This document shows positions 1 through 11,658 of a DNA stretch of 64,000 nucleotides, piece by piece (position 1 is the first letter of the stretch; each line of letters starts with the position of its first letter). A program made the translations under genes and the position numbers. Under the pieces are notes generated by a model that ran no database searches, had not been told where the DNA came from, and worked only from the letters and a program-made list of their open reading frames with translations. The DNA is from Hyaloraphidium curvatum. Taxonomy: Eukaryota; Monoblepharomycota; Hyaloraphidiomycetes; Hyaloraphidiales; Hyaloraphidiaceae. The DNA is taken from assembly GCA_025558095.1 (NCBI GenBank), contig JAIVFI010000024.1, forward strand, positions 186,001-250,000, read 5' to 3'.

Positions 1-2
1 GC

Positions 3-3000
3 TGCTCGCTGGCCGCCAACGACGCGGCCGCGCTGACCGCGTGGGTCGCCGGGCTGTGCGACGGCAAGCAGTCCTGTTCGGGCCTGCCCGGCCAGTGGGA
101 CCTGCTCGCCGTGTTCGACGACCCGTGCGTCAACGTCGTCAAGCGCTCCGTCGTCACGTACGCGTGCCGTGACGCGACCCTGGACGCCCCCGCCATCCCG
201 GCCGCCGTGCCCACGGCGACACCCTGCGCCTGGCCAAGCCTGCAACCATCGTCGCACCCAAATGCCCCAAGTTCAGCGCCGCAACCACCTCGGCCATCAA
301 CAGCGCCTACGGCCTGCGCCAGCAGTTCAGCCCCTCGAGCGCGCCCTTTGGCAGCGTCGCGCTGTTCGTCGCCGACCTGGCCAGCACGGACCTCGACGCC
401 GCCGTGCGCTCCGTCACGGGCGGCGCCTACTCCCTCGACACCGTCTCCTCCCTAAACATCACCGCCTTCAACTTCGACCTGGGCAACACCACCGTCGTCC
501 TGGCCCGCAACAACACCGGGTTCACCACCCTGCGCATCTCGGCCTTCAACATCATCTCGGCCGGGGGCGCGCTCGACGTCCGCTCGCAGGGGCCCGACGC
601 TTCGGGACGCTTCGGCCCGGACATCACCGTGCACGCCGTGCGCACCTTTGGTCCGGTCAACATCATGCAGAACGGGCTGCCCGCGGCCTACAAGCCGGTC
701 GCCACCGGTAACCTGAACTACACCGGTAGGGTCGGCTTCCTTTCTCTCTGAGATGCCTACTCACTCTGTTTGCCTCTTCAGACTACCAGGACACTCCTGG
801 GGTCAACGACGACCTCCTCAAGCTCTTCCCCGCGGACGAGTGGGAGTGCTCCAGCGATCCCACCGCGTTCCGGCCCATCTGCTACCCCGCCGGCGCCGTG
901 ACGAGCTGCAACGGCCCCGCCAACACTCCCTTCCAGTGCTGGGCGCCCTTCACCTACTCCGACTACTTCGGGCAGTCGATCGCGAACCCGGGCCAGAACG
1001 ACGGGCTCAACGTGATCAGGATGCAGACGGACCGCTTCGTTTTCCCCGAGTTCAACACCACGCTCCCGCACCAGGCCAACGCCCCCGTGCCGGGCAAATC
1101 GGCGCTGTACGGGTCCATCGAGTCCTCGGCCCGGGCCTTCTTCGCGAGGGACGGCCGGCACGGTTCCGCTGTCGCTTCCCCCAACGCCTTCGGCATCATG
1201 GGCACCGCTGACTGTGAGCGAGACATCCGCAGCGCATGGGTGTGGCTTTCCTGACCCTTGCCCCCCCCCCCCCCCCACACAGACTCGATCAGCCTGCTCC
1301 GCAACCCCTCGACCGTCGCCTGGATCGAGAACTACTTCGGCAACTCCCCCCCCAACGGGCTCGCCGTCGAGCAGATCCTAGGCCTGTTCTGGCTCATGGG
1401 CGGCCCCGGCTCGGCTCTGTCGAAGCAGGCGCCCATGTACCTCGGCTGCGGCGGCGGCTACGAGGACCCCACGCGGTGCTGGTTCCTCAAGGCCTCGGAG
1501 TTTGCCCTCGGCAACGGCGTCGGCGGCGATTTTTTCAACCCCAACTGGCAGGGCATCTCGGGCACCGTCAGCAACAGCATCCCCGCCGCGGACCCCTCGG
1601 CCCCCGTGGACCCGATCCTCTCCCGCTTCGTCGCTGGATGCGCGGGCGAGATGGTCTCTGCCGGGCGCTTCTCTGACGCCCAGGCCTTCCTCGCCGACGC
1701 CCTCCCTGCGATCGCCGGCTCCGCCGACCCCTCCGCCAACCGCGCCTTCACCATCCTCGCCAACCTCCGCACCGCCCGCAAGGACAGCGCCGTGCGCGCG
1801 GTCCCCTTCCTCTCCGCCGCCACGCTGGAGCAGGCCGTGGAGCTGGAGCTCGGCGCCATGGCCAGCCTCGAGGGCAACCTGACTTCGCTGGCGGACCGCT
1901 CGACGACCGCCGCGGCGGCGCTCACCCTGCTGGCGGCATCCAACGCCACGATTCAGGCGGCCGTGGACTCCGCGTCGACGGAGCTGCAGGGGGACATCAA
2001 GAACGTGCAGCTGCTGCAGGTCGCCTTTGACACGATGAACTCGACCTACGCCGACCGCTACGCGGACGTCTCGGTCAAGCAGCAGGCATTCGAGGACGGC
2101 GTCAAGAAGGCCGAAACAGCCGAGATCGCCGAGATTGTCGTCGAATTTGTGCTGGACGTCGCATCGTGCATCGCCACTGAGGGCGCCAGCGCCGCGACCA
2201 TCATGGATACGGTCGAGAAGGCCGGCGGCACCGCCGCCAAAGTCTTTGCCAACCTGGAGAAGTTCGCCGCCACTCTGGCGCAGATCGGTGCCATGATCTA
2301 CAACGTCGACTCGCTCGTCAACCAGATCATCCCGATCGTCAACCAGATCGAGTCGCTCCCGAGCGCCCCCGACATCACCGTTCCCCCGGCCGCGATCGAC
2401 ATCGCCTCCGGCGGCAACACCACCATCGCCTCCCTCAGCACGGCCATGCTCAGCTTCCAGGACCTCCGCGACCAGGCCACCGTCTACCTGGGCCCCGCCA
2501 TCACCCAGAACATCGACGGCGCCTCGGACTACGCCCTCTCGCTCTCGGCGCTGGCCAACGCCGGCATCGATCTGGTCTCCCTGCAGACCCAGCTCGTCAC
2601 GGCCCAGCTCAAGATGCTGCAGTCGGCCATCAAGCTGCAGGCCGCGCAAGCCGCCCAGAGCAGCATCGGCAACCTCGTCACTGCCGCGCAGTCCTCCCAG
2701 GCCGCCCTGGTGGACGCCGCCGTCGCCGTGCAGCTGGACCTCCTTGACCGCAAGATGCTTGCACTGGACCTGCTCTACCAGGTCGGCGCCGCCTACGCCT
2801 TTGCGCGCACCGCGCCCGGCAGCCAGCCCTCCGCCATGCCCGATCCCTCGTCGCCCGTCGGCGCCTTCACCTCCGCAGTGCGCTCGGCCATCCAAGCCCT
2901 GGACAACCAGATCTCCATCTCGCAGCCCGTCTGCAACGCGAGCTGGATCGAGGAGGACCCGTACCTGATCGGCAACCTCTCGACCACCGGCATCGGGTAC

Positions 3001-3531
3001 CTGGACCTGCGCGACCCCACAAAGCCCGCGCTGGCCAACTTCTTTTCGGGCCTCGACGATGTTCACATGCTCCAGATCAACCTGAAGCCCTACGGCATCA
3101 AGTTCAACGGCACCGACATCCCCGGCCTCACCCCCGCGCTGCAGCTGGACATCGACCCGACCGGGGAGTACCGCAACACCTTCCACGCGGCCAACGCGCA
3201 GCGCTACGTCGAGAGCTTCCTGGCCACCCCCTGGAGCTTCGCCATGGTGGCCGAACCGACCAACGGCTGGCAGGTCACCACGCCCGGCAGCCTCACCACC
3301 GACGCCTCGGCCAAATACTACGTGCCTTCGGTCTACGGGAAGTACCGCGTCAGCGGCGACCCGGACATGACGGCCTCGTGGGACTGGAGCGGCGTGTGGG
3401 GCCTCCAGGTCGAGATCTGGGGCTACGCCACCAAGCCCGGCAACAACGCCGCGGCGACCGGGGGTGCGGCCAAGCTGGCGGCGTGCTCGAGCCTGTCCCG
3501 GGCCGTGCTCGCCGCCGTCACTGGCAACTGA
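3..3531 (+). CDS. Large extracellular protein with SUEL-type lectin domain (5' partial)
   Basis: The gene is cut by the left window edge. The first ~55 residues carry the C-terminal half of a SUEL/rhamnose-binding lectin domain: a CDGKQSC segment, then DDPC and a final VTYAC, matching the family pattern of DPC...K...V.Y.C. Probable exons are 3-206, 239-725, 782-1213 and 1283-3531; the first intron would be only 32 nt, so a frameshift or an 86-nt intron from 153 is possible there. The intron ending at 1282 has a 16-nt C run. The ~1,100-residue remainder is Asn/Ala/Ser-rich with many N-x-S/T sites, several Cys and helical stretches (around 1860-2340), but I recognise no domain in it. Likely a secreted or surface carbohydrate-binding protein. 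Confidence 0.7.
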
Positions 3532-3860
3532 AATACCCATCTGACGAAAAATGTAGACGCGATTCCCCGAATCGATACCAACATAGCTGTGTCACAACTC
3601 TTGTCTGTGCACCCGAGCCCGTCCGCCGTCCGAGATCGGAGGCGTCCTTGAGGCCCTTCTGCGACAGTCCTCTGATCGAGGATCTCGAGACGAGAGAAAG
3701 ACTCCTGGAGCCAATAGCCTCGTTCCGGTTGTTCGCACGGCGAGAGGGTGAGGCGTGGCAGGACGCGGGCGGCGCTGGCTGCGCGCGAAGACTTGTGGTC
3801 CACCACACTCCACCTCCTCCCGGCTCCCGAGGAAGGCGCCTCGGCGCCGCCACATCCAGG
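3532..3860. other. Intergenic, no gene seen
   Basis: 329 bp between the lectin gene and U1-C. It should hold the 3' end of the first gene and the U1-C promoter. Overlapping open frames are compositionally biased and have no recognisable product. Confidence 0.5.
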
Positions 3861-4830
3861 ATGCCGCGCTACTATTGCGGTACGCACTTTCCCGCCCCGC
3901 CGCGCCCGCTCCATCTAACTTCCTTCCCTGCCCCCGCTGCGCGCCTGCCTGCGTTTCAGACTACTGTGACATCTTCATGACGCACGACTCGGCGCCGGCG
4001 CGGAAGGCGCACAACGGCGGCTGGAAGCACAGGCAGTTCGTGCAGGAGTACTACTCGAGTGCGTTTCGCGCGATGCGGGGAGGGGATGGCGGGCGGGAAA
4101 CGGAGAGGGCAGTGAAACGCGCGCGGCGGGCCCGGATCGATTGAGGGAGGGCTGTTTCCCGGCCTGGGACGATGCAGCGGGGTCCTAAGATGCCGAGGAT
4201 GGAAGATGGGCGGCGCACCGCGGCAGGGTGGAAGCCGCGCAGCGCGTGGCACTTGCCCGGGTCACTGGGCGTTGTGGCCGCCGCTGGCACGGCAACGACC
4301 TTCTCGAAGCCATTCCTGCTATTCCTTCGTCCCGTTTGCCGTCGATCACCGCTTGACCGCCGCCTTTCACAGCCCTCCCCGCGACCAAGATCCAGGAAAT
4401 CATGGAGAATCTCACCTACGCCTACGCCTCGAACCCCCACGAGCTCCCCGAGTTCGCCCCTTTCATCCCCGGCCAACCGTACGGCCTCGGCGGCGTGCGC
4501 CCGCCCATGCCGCCCATGGGCATGCCGATGGGCATGCCCGGCCGGCCGTTCGCCCCGCCCGGGTTCCCGGGCGCGCCACCCGGATTTCCCGCCCCGCCGC
4601 CGGGGATGAGCCTGCCACCTGGGTTCCCGCCGCTGCCGCCGGGGATGCCGCCGCCGCCGCCGGGGATGCTGCCGCCGCCTGGGATGCCCGGGATGCCGGC
4701 GCCGCCGCCGGGAAGCGGGGCGTACCCGAGCGGGCCGCCGGGCGCGCCGCCGGGGTTCCCTGGATTCCCGCCACCGGGCATGCCGCTGAAGAGGGGGGCC
4801 GAGGACGACGGAGGTGGGCAAATCGAGTGA
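3861..4830 (+). CDS. SNRPC: U1 small nuclear ribonucleoprotein C (U1-C)
   Basis: Component of the U1 snRNP that stabilises U1 snRNA pairing with 5' splice sites. Exons 3861-3879, 3960-4058 and 4373-4830 give 191 residues. The first exon is only 19 nt; splicing creates [17 protein letters not shown], the hallmark N-terminal C2H2 zinc finger (two Cys, then His after the finger helix), followed by RKAH..GWKH and QEYY as in the family. The C-terminal half (from about residue 60) is a Pro/Gly/Met-rich low-complexity tail typical of U1-C. Introns are 80 and 314 nt; the second is long for this window. Confidence rests on the uninterrupted zinc-finger match after splicing. Confidence 0.93.
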
Positions 4831-5208
4831 TTTCGTTGAGGCGTCGGTTGCTGACTCGTCGTGGTTACAGACCCCGCAGCCAAAAGATTCCGCCAGGAAC
4901 CTTGATTTTGGCGTGCTGGCGATTAAAGGGCGTGGAGAAATGGGACGGGATGCGACGCGCGGGGTGGTGGGAGACGAGTGGGACGATCGGGTGGCAGGTT
5001 CGGGACCGAGCGACGAGCCTACCTCGGAATCCGATATCTGTTTTTATGTGCATGGTCTGGAACGAGCTCAGCAGTTACCTTCAGTCATGATCGGCCTGTG
5101 AGAACGAAACTCCGTCGCTTGCGTCGATCGTGAGGGTCCTCGGTCCCACGGTCGGTTCGCGCCCGCTCATCGCGCGACACACGACAAAGACCGAAACCCG
5201 CCGCGGCC
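4831..5208. other. Intergenic, no gene seen
   Basis: 378 bp between two plus-strand genes. No conserved motif, RNA structure or repeat was recognised. Confidence 0.5.
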
Positions 5209-6495
5209 ATGTGGCGCCTCGCGGCCCCGCTCGTCTCGGGCGTGCGCTCGGCGTTTGCCGGCGCCACCGAGCTCGCGGCGCAGACGCGCGCGTACCCGCG
5301 GGCCGCCCGCAGCAAAGTCGACAAGCGTGGGACCGCCCGCGTCACGCGCCGGCCTGCCTAACTGCCCCGTCCCCTATCTCCGGGTTAAATCCGTGCTTAA
5401 ACGTGCCTGAACTCCGTTGGCGGAACAGCCCCGCCGGCCGAGGCCAAGCGGCTCCGCGCCGCGCTCCGCGAGCTGCCGGCCGTCAAGGCGCCGCCGTCGG
5501 CGCGCGGCTCGAGCGCCTACGGCCTGTTCGTCAAGGACAACTACGCGAATGCGCGAGCGCAGGTCGCCGGCGAGGGCAAGGCAGCCTTCGCGGCCACGAC
5601 GCGGGCGCTGGCTCAAAGGTGGAAGCAGGCGAGCGCAACGGTCAAGAAGGTTGGCGCCTTCCCGTGCGCACTCTCCCCTCTTGCCGCTCACGCCGCATTG
5701 CAGGACTACGAGTCGAAGGCCTCCGACTCGGCCGCCCGTGCCAAGCTCGCGCTCAGCAAGCACCTTGCCTCGCTTACCCCCTCGGACCACCTCGTGATGC
5801 AGAAGCGGCGCACCCTGCTCAAGAAGCTCGGCAAGAACGTGCCGAAGCACCTCGCGGTGCCCGCAGACATGCCCAAGCGCCCGCCGAACCCCGTGTTTGC
5901 CTTCATCTCGGACATGTACAAGCTCGACCGGGCGGAGCAGAGGCAGAAGCTGGGGAGGGCGCTCGAGGGAAGGCCGACGGAGCACGTCAGGTTCCTGAGG
6001 GACCAGTTCAATGCGTTGCCCGAGAGGGAGCAGGCGGTGGGATCCGAGCGCGGCCTTGCGGGTTGCATTGCTTGACCACCTCGTGGCCAGCGCTACGAGT
6101 CGGCCTACAAGGTCGGCATGGAAAAGTACAAGCGTGAGATGGCCGCGTGGAAGCAGAGCGAGGGCAAGCAGCTCGGCGATCTCAAGCGCTCGGTCGAGTC
6201 GGCCGTGCGCCGCGCGCTGAAGCCGCCCGCCCGAAAGCGCCGCGTCCGCCGTGCCGCGGCCAAGAAGAAGGGCACCAGGAAGCGGGCGACCAAGCGCAAG
6301 ACTACGACCAAGAAAAAGACCGCGGCCAAGAATAAGGCGCCCGCGAAGAAGAAGGCCCCCGCCAAGAAGCCTTCCGCCAAGAAGCCTGCGGCCAAGAAGG
6401 CGGCGGCGGCGCCCAAGGTGGGCAATTTTCTTAGCCAGCATTGCCACGCTGACTTATCGCCACAGGCCGCACCCAAGCGCCGCATGACCGTCTGA
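5209..6495 (+). CDS. Mitochondrial double HMG-box DNA-packaging protein (TFAM/ABF2-like)
   Basis: Exons 5209-5326, 5429-5649, 5704-6036, 6091-6417 and 6466-6495 give 342 residues. The N-terminus (MWRLAAPLVSGVRSAF) is Arg/Ala-rich without acids, as expected for a mitochondrial presequence. Two HMG boxes follow: one around residues 55-120 (S.YGLFVKDNY ... W) and one starting at KRPPNPVFAFISDMYK. The C-terminus is a long Lys/Ala/Pro tail of AKKK, AKKP and TTKKK repeats, more basic than classical TFAM/ABF2. The role is probably mtDNA compaction and transcription. The last intron (48 nt) is in frame, so retention is possible. A nuclear HMG protein is the alternative. Confidence 0.82.
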
Positions 6496-6562
6496 TACCG
6501 CTCCCTCTCTCGTTTGCCATGTTTGGCCCGGCCGATACCTCCTTGTTTCGATGTGCAAATAC

Positions 6563-6568
6563 AATAAA
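6563..6568 (+). other. Candidate polyadenylation signal AATAAA
   Basis: Canonical hexamer 68 bp after the stop codon of the HMG-box gene, in the short gap before the convergent SDR gene. Confidence 0.5.
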
Positions 6569-6614
6569 TGTACGGAATTGGAGCTCTAAGAATCTACAAC
6601 GATGTCGCTCCGCC

Positions 6615-7845
6615 TCAGTGTGCAACGTAGCCGCCGTCCACTAGGTATTCACCGCCGGTGCCTGGGGGTTGTAAAGTGGTCAGGAGATGGTTGGGAGTCA
6701 CACCCGCGCATCAGACCCACAGAAGGAGCTTTCCTCGGACGCCAGGAACAGCAGGATGTTGGAGACCTCGTCGGCCGTCCCTGCAATTGCACATAGCACC
6801 GGTCAGACACGGATTTTGAGGACGGGCCGGCGGCAAGGGAGGCACACGAGCTACCCACCGAAGCGGTTCAGCGCGTGCTCCTTCGCAATCTGCTGGTAAA
6901 CCTGCGGATCGTTCAGCCAGCTGTCGGTCATTTGGCTCTCGATGAATCCCGGCTGGATAGCGGTTGAGGGTCAGACTTCAGCCGTCCCCCCGCAACGACG
7001 GCCAGCGATGCAACATACGTGCACGCTGGTGCAACGGATGCCGGTCCCCCGATCCGCGAGGTGCATCGCGACCGTCTTGGTCAGCGTCCTCACGGCGCCC
7101 TTGCTGGCCCCGTAGGCGAAGGCGTTCTTGCTCCCCACGATCCCAAGGATGGACGAGATGTTGATGATAGATTTATCGGCCTCCTTCGGCAGCTTGAGCA
7201 TGCTCCGCGTGCCGTACTTGCAGCCGAGCATGACGCCGTCGACGTTCTGGCCTCGCCGGGCAGCATGTTGGCGCCGAGGAAGACCACAGAGCGCGCCGAC
7301 CTACGATCGCGTTGCACTTGGCGAACGAAGCCATATCCAGGTCCTCGAGCGGCTGTGAGGTTCCCGTCACCCCGGCACCGTTTATCTGCGGCAAAACCTG
7401 AGCCCGTGCGCCCCGAAAGGAAGACGCGTGGTGCCCACGAGCACGGAAAGGGGCCCCAGCTCTGCTTCCGTCTTGGCGATCGCCGCATTCCATTGATCCT
7501 CCTTCGTAACGTCGAGTTCCACGAAGATAGCTTTGCTGCCGTTGCCCAGCGCCGATATCGATTTGATCACCTGGGCTGCTGCCTCGGCCTGTGCCGGGAG
7601 ATCTTCTGGACGTCGGCAGCAGCTCCCTCGCGGCCCAGAGCCCACGTACCCGCAATAACCACGTCGGCACCCTCCGCCGCGGCCCTCAAGCTGAATCTTG
7701 CTCCGATTCCGGAGGCTCCACCAGTAACTAAGACGACCTTTTTGGTCCCCGGGAAGCGCCGGCTCACGAGACGCTTCCCGACTTCGATTTCGGGGAGCTT
7801 CGTCTTGTTCTCGCCGACGGGGACGACGACGACTTCGTTCGTCAT
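6615..7845 (-). CDS. Short-chain dehydrogenase/reductase (classical SDR)
   Basis: NAD(P)(H)-dependent oxidoreductase. Seven exons (7845-7650, 7605-7439, 7385-7305, 7246-7019, 6952-6859, 6780-6721, 6661-6615) give 290 residues. Visible motifs in order: TGGASGIG for cofactor binding, an NGAG variant of NNAG, catalytic Ser in INISS, YGASK with the catalytic Tyr and Lys, PGFIES after the active site, and the C-terminal GGEYLVDGGY typical of FabG-like enzymes. A ~45-residue N-terminal extension precedes the Rossmann fold. Six introns of 44-78 nt all have GT-AG ends and keep frame. The substrate cannot be read from sequence. Confidence 0.88.
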
Positions 7846-8089
7846 CGCGGAGGAAAATGCGAAACTGTAAATGCGGTGAACCCGGGGGAAACGGCGAGGC
7901 ACGCTGTCGGAGTAAATACGGTCTATCCCGCTTCCCGGCCGGTCGATCTGTCACCCAAATGGCCCGATCGCGCTGAAGTCAGCCGAAAAGTCCGAGCATG
8001 ATGAACGACGCAGTATATTTTGATCCAAACGTGAAAGATGACAAGAACCATCGAAAGCAACAAATGACCCAGAAGTCCCCCTCGGCGCC

Positions 8090-11000
8090 TCACCGACCTT
8101 TGCCACGCTTTCTCTTGGGCGACGCCCCACCATCCTCGTAAGCCGATCCCGCCGATCCCGAGCCCAGATCCTCCTCGCTGTCTGTTTCGATGACCACTCT
8201 CCGCCGCGGCTTGCGCGTCGACGTGCGCACAGGCTCAGAGTCCGAGTCCGATCCGTCGTCGCCGTCGACTTCTGGAGACTCCTGGCGCCGCTTCTTCTTG
8301 GGCGGCTTAGCGAGTGCCCCCTTCTTCGGCGTCCGCTTCGGGGGCTGAACCCTCGTGGACGGCGCAACGCCTCGGGCGGGCGCGACTCCGTCTGCGGGTG
8401 CTCCCTCCTCTGGCTCCCGGTAGAACCTGGCGCCCTCGATCGTGCGCTTTCCCTTGCGCTTCTCCTCGTTCTTCCGGCGCTCCGCCTCATCTTCGTCCCC
8501 AAAATCGAGGTCTTCCTCGAGCGAGTTGGAGGTCGCCCTTGCCCGCTTCCTCTCGGCAACCTCCTTCTGGGTAGCAATCTCCTCCTCGCGCTCGATCTGC
8601 TGCCAGCCCGCGATCCCCATCCCCTCGATCCGCTCGCGAACGACCTCGATCTCGATCTCTCCGTACGGTTCCAGCTGGTTGACCCTCACGCTGCCCCGAC
8701 CGCGGGTGGCTGCAACGAGGAGGTCGTGGAAGAGCTTCGAGGCCTCCTCCTTCCGCGTCGTCTTGGGTACGACATCCGAAAAGAACAGAGTGTCGAGAGG
8801 TTGGGCGAGCAGGATGGCGTGGAGATTGCCTCCCGCCGGGACAGGTTTAGGCTGGCTTCCGCTGGGCTCTCGCTGCGGATTCGGCGAGGGAACGATCGGG
8901 CCCAATGGCCCGTCATCGTCGCCACCCAATGAACCGCCGTCTGCAAAGTCGTCCCACGGCTGCGGCCCGTCATCAATGTCCATGCTGGCAGAATCGGCGG
9001 GGGGAAGGACCGCCTTCGGCCTCCTCTGGCTGTCCCTGCTCCGCTGACTGTCCCGGCCGCGCTGGCTCGCCTTCTGGCTATCCCTCTGGCTAGCCTGGCT
9101 CAGAATCTCTCGCACCTCGGCGGTCCGGCTCTTGATCGCCCGCAGCTGGCGCTCCTTGATCCGTCCGACGAGCTCCGTCCAAGCCGGGAAAGTGGCTTCC
9201 AATTCCCTGATAGTGTAGCCGGTCGCATCGGAAAGCCAGAACTCCGCGGGCGGATCCCAGATGGAACGAAACTCGCTTTCCTCGGCGTCACCGTGGCGCG
9301 CGGCGTCTTTCCTTAGCCCGCGCGCCGGAAGAGAAAAGTCCGTATTGGACATGGTCGGCGAAGTGTCGTTGAGCCATTCCTTCAGCTCGGCAGTGGTCAA
9401 CGAGATGCGATCATCGACCGTCATGAGCGGTCCGGTGCGCTTTGCTGGGAGCGGAGCGACGAAACCCGAGAGCCGAGGCTTCTGTTCCGACTGCTGAGCC
9501 TTCTTCTGCTCGCGCTCCAGCTTGTCCAGTTCCCTCTGGAATCTGACCAGCTCCGGCGTCCCCGGTCGGTCGTATATCCCCCGACGTTCGCGGAAGTCCT
9601 CGTCGCCCCAGCCAAAGTCGATCGCTTCGTCGTCGTCTGCCGATTGGGCTCTCTGGCGTTGCTGCAGCGGGGAGCCAGGATCCGCTAAAGGCTGTCCGTT
9701 CGGACCCCTCGACGAGCGGAGCTGGTCCCCATGCACAGTTCTGAACGGGGTTATTTGCGGTGTCGGCAGACCGGCCCGCTGCATCGCCAGCTCGACCACG
9801 TTCTTGGCTGGGGGAGCCTTCGGGGTCCGGAAGGCATCGAGCGCCGCCCTGTCCACCAGCGGAGCGCGTTGGGGGCTCGTTGCAGGCGTCGCCATGCCGT
9901 CGCGCACTTCGGTGCCGGACGCGACAATTTCCTCGGCCAAGTCGCCCGTGAGATCGAACTCGGGGCCAACATCGCCCGCTTCCGAGTCGCCGCCGTCAAT
10001 GTCCTCGGGGTGCCAGTCCATGTGAACGCCGGCCGCAGTCTCCCCGGCGAGAGACTCGTCGTCGGTGGCATATGCGAGGATCCTTCTCGGATCCAAGACC
10101 CTGCTTCCGTCCTCGGAAGGAGCATCGGGCGCATCCACAAAGGCCCCAATTGCATCGGATGAGGAACCCTTTTGCGCCCCCGCTTCCTTGGCGAGGTCAA
10201 ACGACCACCAATCGTCGCCCTCGCCGGCATCCGAACCGGCTCCGATTTGCTCCAGAAGATCCTGCGTCTGGCTCAGAGCTTCGATGAGCTTCCTTTCGGC
10301 CTCCGTGTTGGCGAGCCCAATCACGTCCTTGAGCGTGATCTCCTCGCGCCGTGCGGCAATGTGAGACTGCAGCGGGGGCTCGATGTTGAGCAGCGCCTCT
10401 CCGCCGGGAATGTTGGCCAGCCGCTCGCCCGTTATGGCGCGGCGGATGGCCGGGTCCGCCAGAAGAACGTCCAAGCCTCCAAACACGGCGGAGCCGCTCT
10501 CGGCCGTCCGCCGTTTCTTTGCAACAGGCTGCCCATCCCCGCCCTTTGGGGCATTGGCGTCCTCTCCCCGCTGGCGCTTTTCGACTTCCTCTTTCCACCC
10601 GAGAAACGCGAGCCGAAGCTTCTCAATGGCGGCGTTGCAGTCCTCAAGGAGGTAGCGCGCCGAGCGAGAGTAGAGCTTGCAAAGGCCCACAAGGAGGTGC
10701 GAGACCAGCCGAAGCGTCACCGAGACATTCGATACGGACCGCCGTGCTGTCACTGGGGCGTTCTTGCGAGATGGACCAGCTGGTGCTGGTGCTTCGGTCT
10801 GCTGGGGCCCAAAAAGTCAGTAGGAGTTCGGTGCAACCTGGGGTGCCTCCGCGCCCAAAGTCCAGAGATCTGCGACCTTCTCTAAATGTTCCATCATGTC
10901 TAAGAATCCAGATTCCTGAGTGCTCGCCGCACGGAGGTCCGAGTGCTCAATCCAGCCATGCCGCACGCGACTACAGCAGCACTCGTTCCGAGATGGCAAT

Positions 11001-11224
11001 GTGTCCACTCTCCTATCGTCCCACACCGGAAGATGTCCCAGCATCGCCCCACGCCCGCCAACACTCACATTTTCATCGGCGACACCGCCGATGACCTGTC
11101 GGACGCCATCCTCAATCCGAGCCCCGAGCACATCCTCCTTGGTCAGCCGTTTCTCGTAGTGGGCCGCAATCCAGACTTTTGAGAGCGCTCCGCTCTTGGA
11201 GAGGATCGAGTCGGTGGTGAAGCC
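8090..11224 (-). CDS. RAD21: Cohesin kleisin subunit RAD21/SCC1
   Basis: Closes the cohesin ring between SMC1 and SMC3. Two exons are clear: 11224-11069 (ILSKSGALSKVWIAAHYEK, the SMC3-binding N-terminus) and 10762-8090 (LRLVSHLLVG.CKLYSRSARYLLEDCN). The intron is 306 nt. The start codon is not resolved: the 5' exon opens at an acceptor (11226-11225), and an ATG directly followed by GTGCGT lies further upstream, so a tiny first exon is likely. The winged-helix C-terminal domain is seen at KLFHDLLVAATRG..SVRVNQ. Beyond it is an unusual ~150-residue Lys/Arg/Glu-rich extension with acidic patches. Total ~940 residues, longer than yeast or animal RAD21. REC8-like is the alternative. Confidence 0.88.
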
Positions 11225-11658
11225 CTGTTTAGCCGGGCCGGGAGGAGTCCGAGTTGACAAGTGCGCAGGCCGGGGTGGCAGGTCGCCGAAGTGCCCGGCG
11301 CAGGCCATGTGCATGCCGGCGGCAGCCACAAAAGCAGTGCAGAGGAGTGCGTATCGTCAGACTCCGCGTTCCCGGCGCTCCGGGAGGCGAAAGACGCACC
11401 ATGCTCGAGCCGGGCGTTCTGTGTTTGGACCCGCCGCCCTATCCCAGGCGTGCGGGCAGGGGCCGCCGCACCGGCCTGACCGGTTTGCTTGGTGTGCAAC
11501 CAGTCGCGATGGCTGGGAGAACTGGTCGTCGGCGGCTCTGGAGAGACGGGGCAGCTATTGGGAGGTGGAGCTTTCGAGGGTCGTTGGTCCCAGTTCACTC
11601 TCAACCGAGGAGACGGTCTGATCTTCAAGACCAAAGTGCATTGCGTCTATTTACAAGA
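11225..11658. promoter_or_regulatory. Upstream region of RAD21 (may hold the start exon)
   Basis: 434 bp between the 3' end of the MFS gene and the first recognisable RAD21 exon, both on the minus strand. No other gene is supported. It probably contains the RAD21 promoter, 5' UTR and the missing initiator codon. Confidence 0.45.

Noticed and set aside
1378-3540. 720-residue open frame on the minus strand opposite the lectin gene
   Set aside because: It is the complement of a high-GC coding exon, Arg/Gly/Asp-biased with no domain, and has no ATG-anchored splice structure.
4450-4820. CCGCCG-rich runs as a CRISPR-like or minisatellite array
   Set aside because: They encode the Pro/Gly/Met-rich tail of U1-C with irregular units; no spacers.
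6240-6417. Lys/Ala/Pro-rich repeats as a simple DNA satellite
   Set aside because: The stretch stays in frame and varies in codon use, consistent with a coding basic tail.
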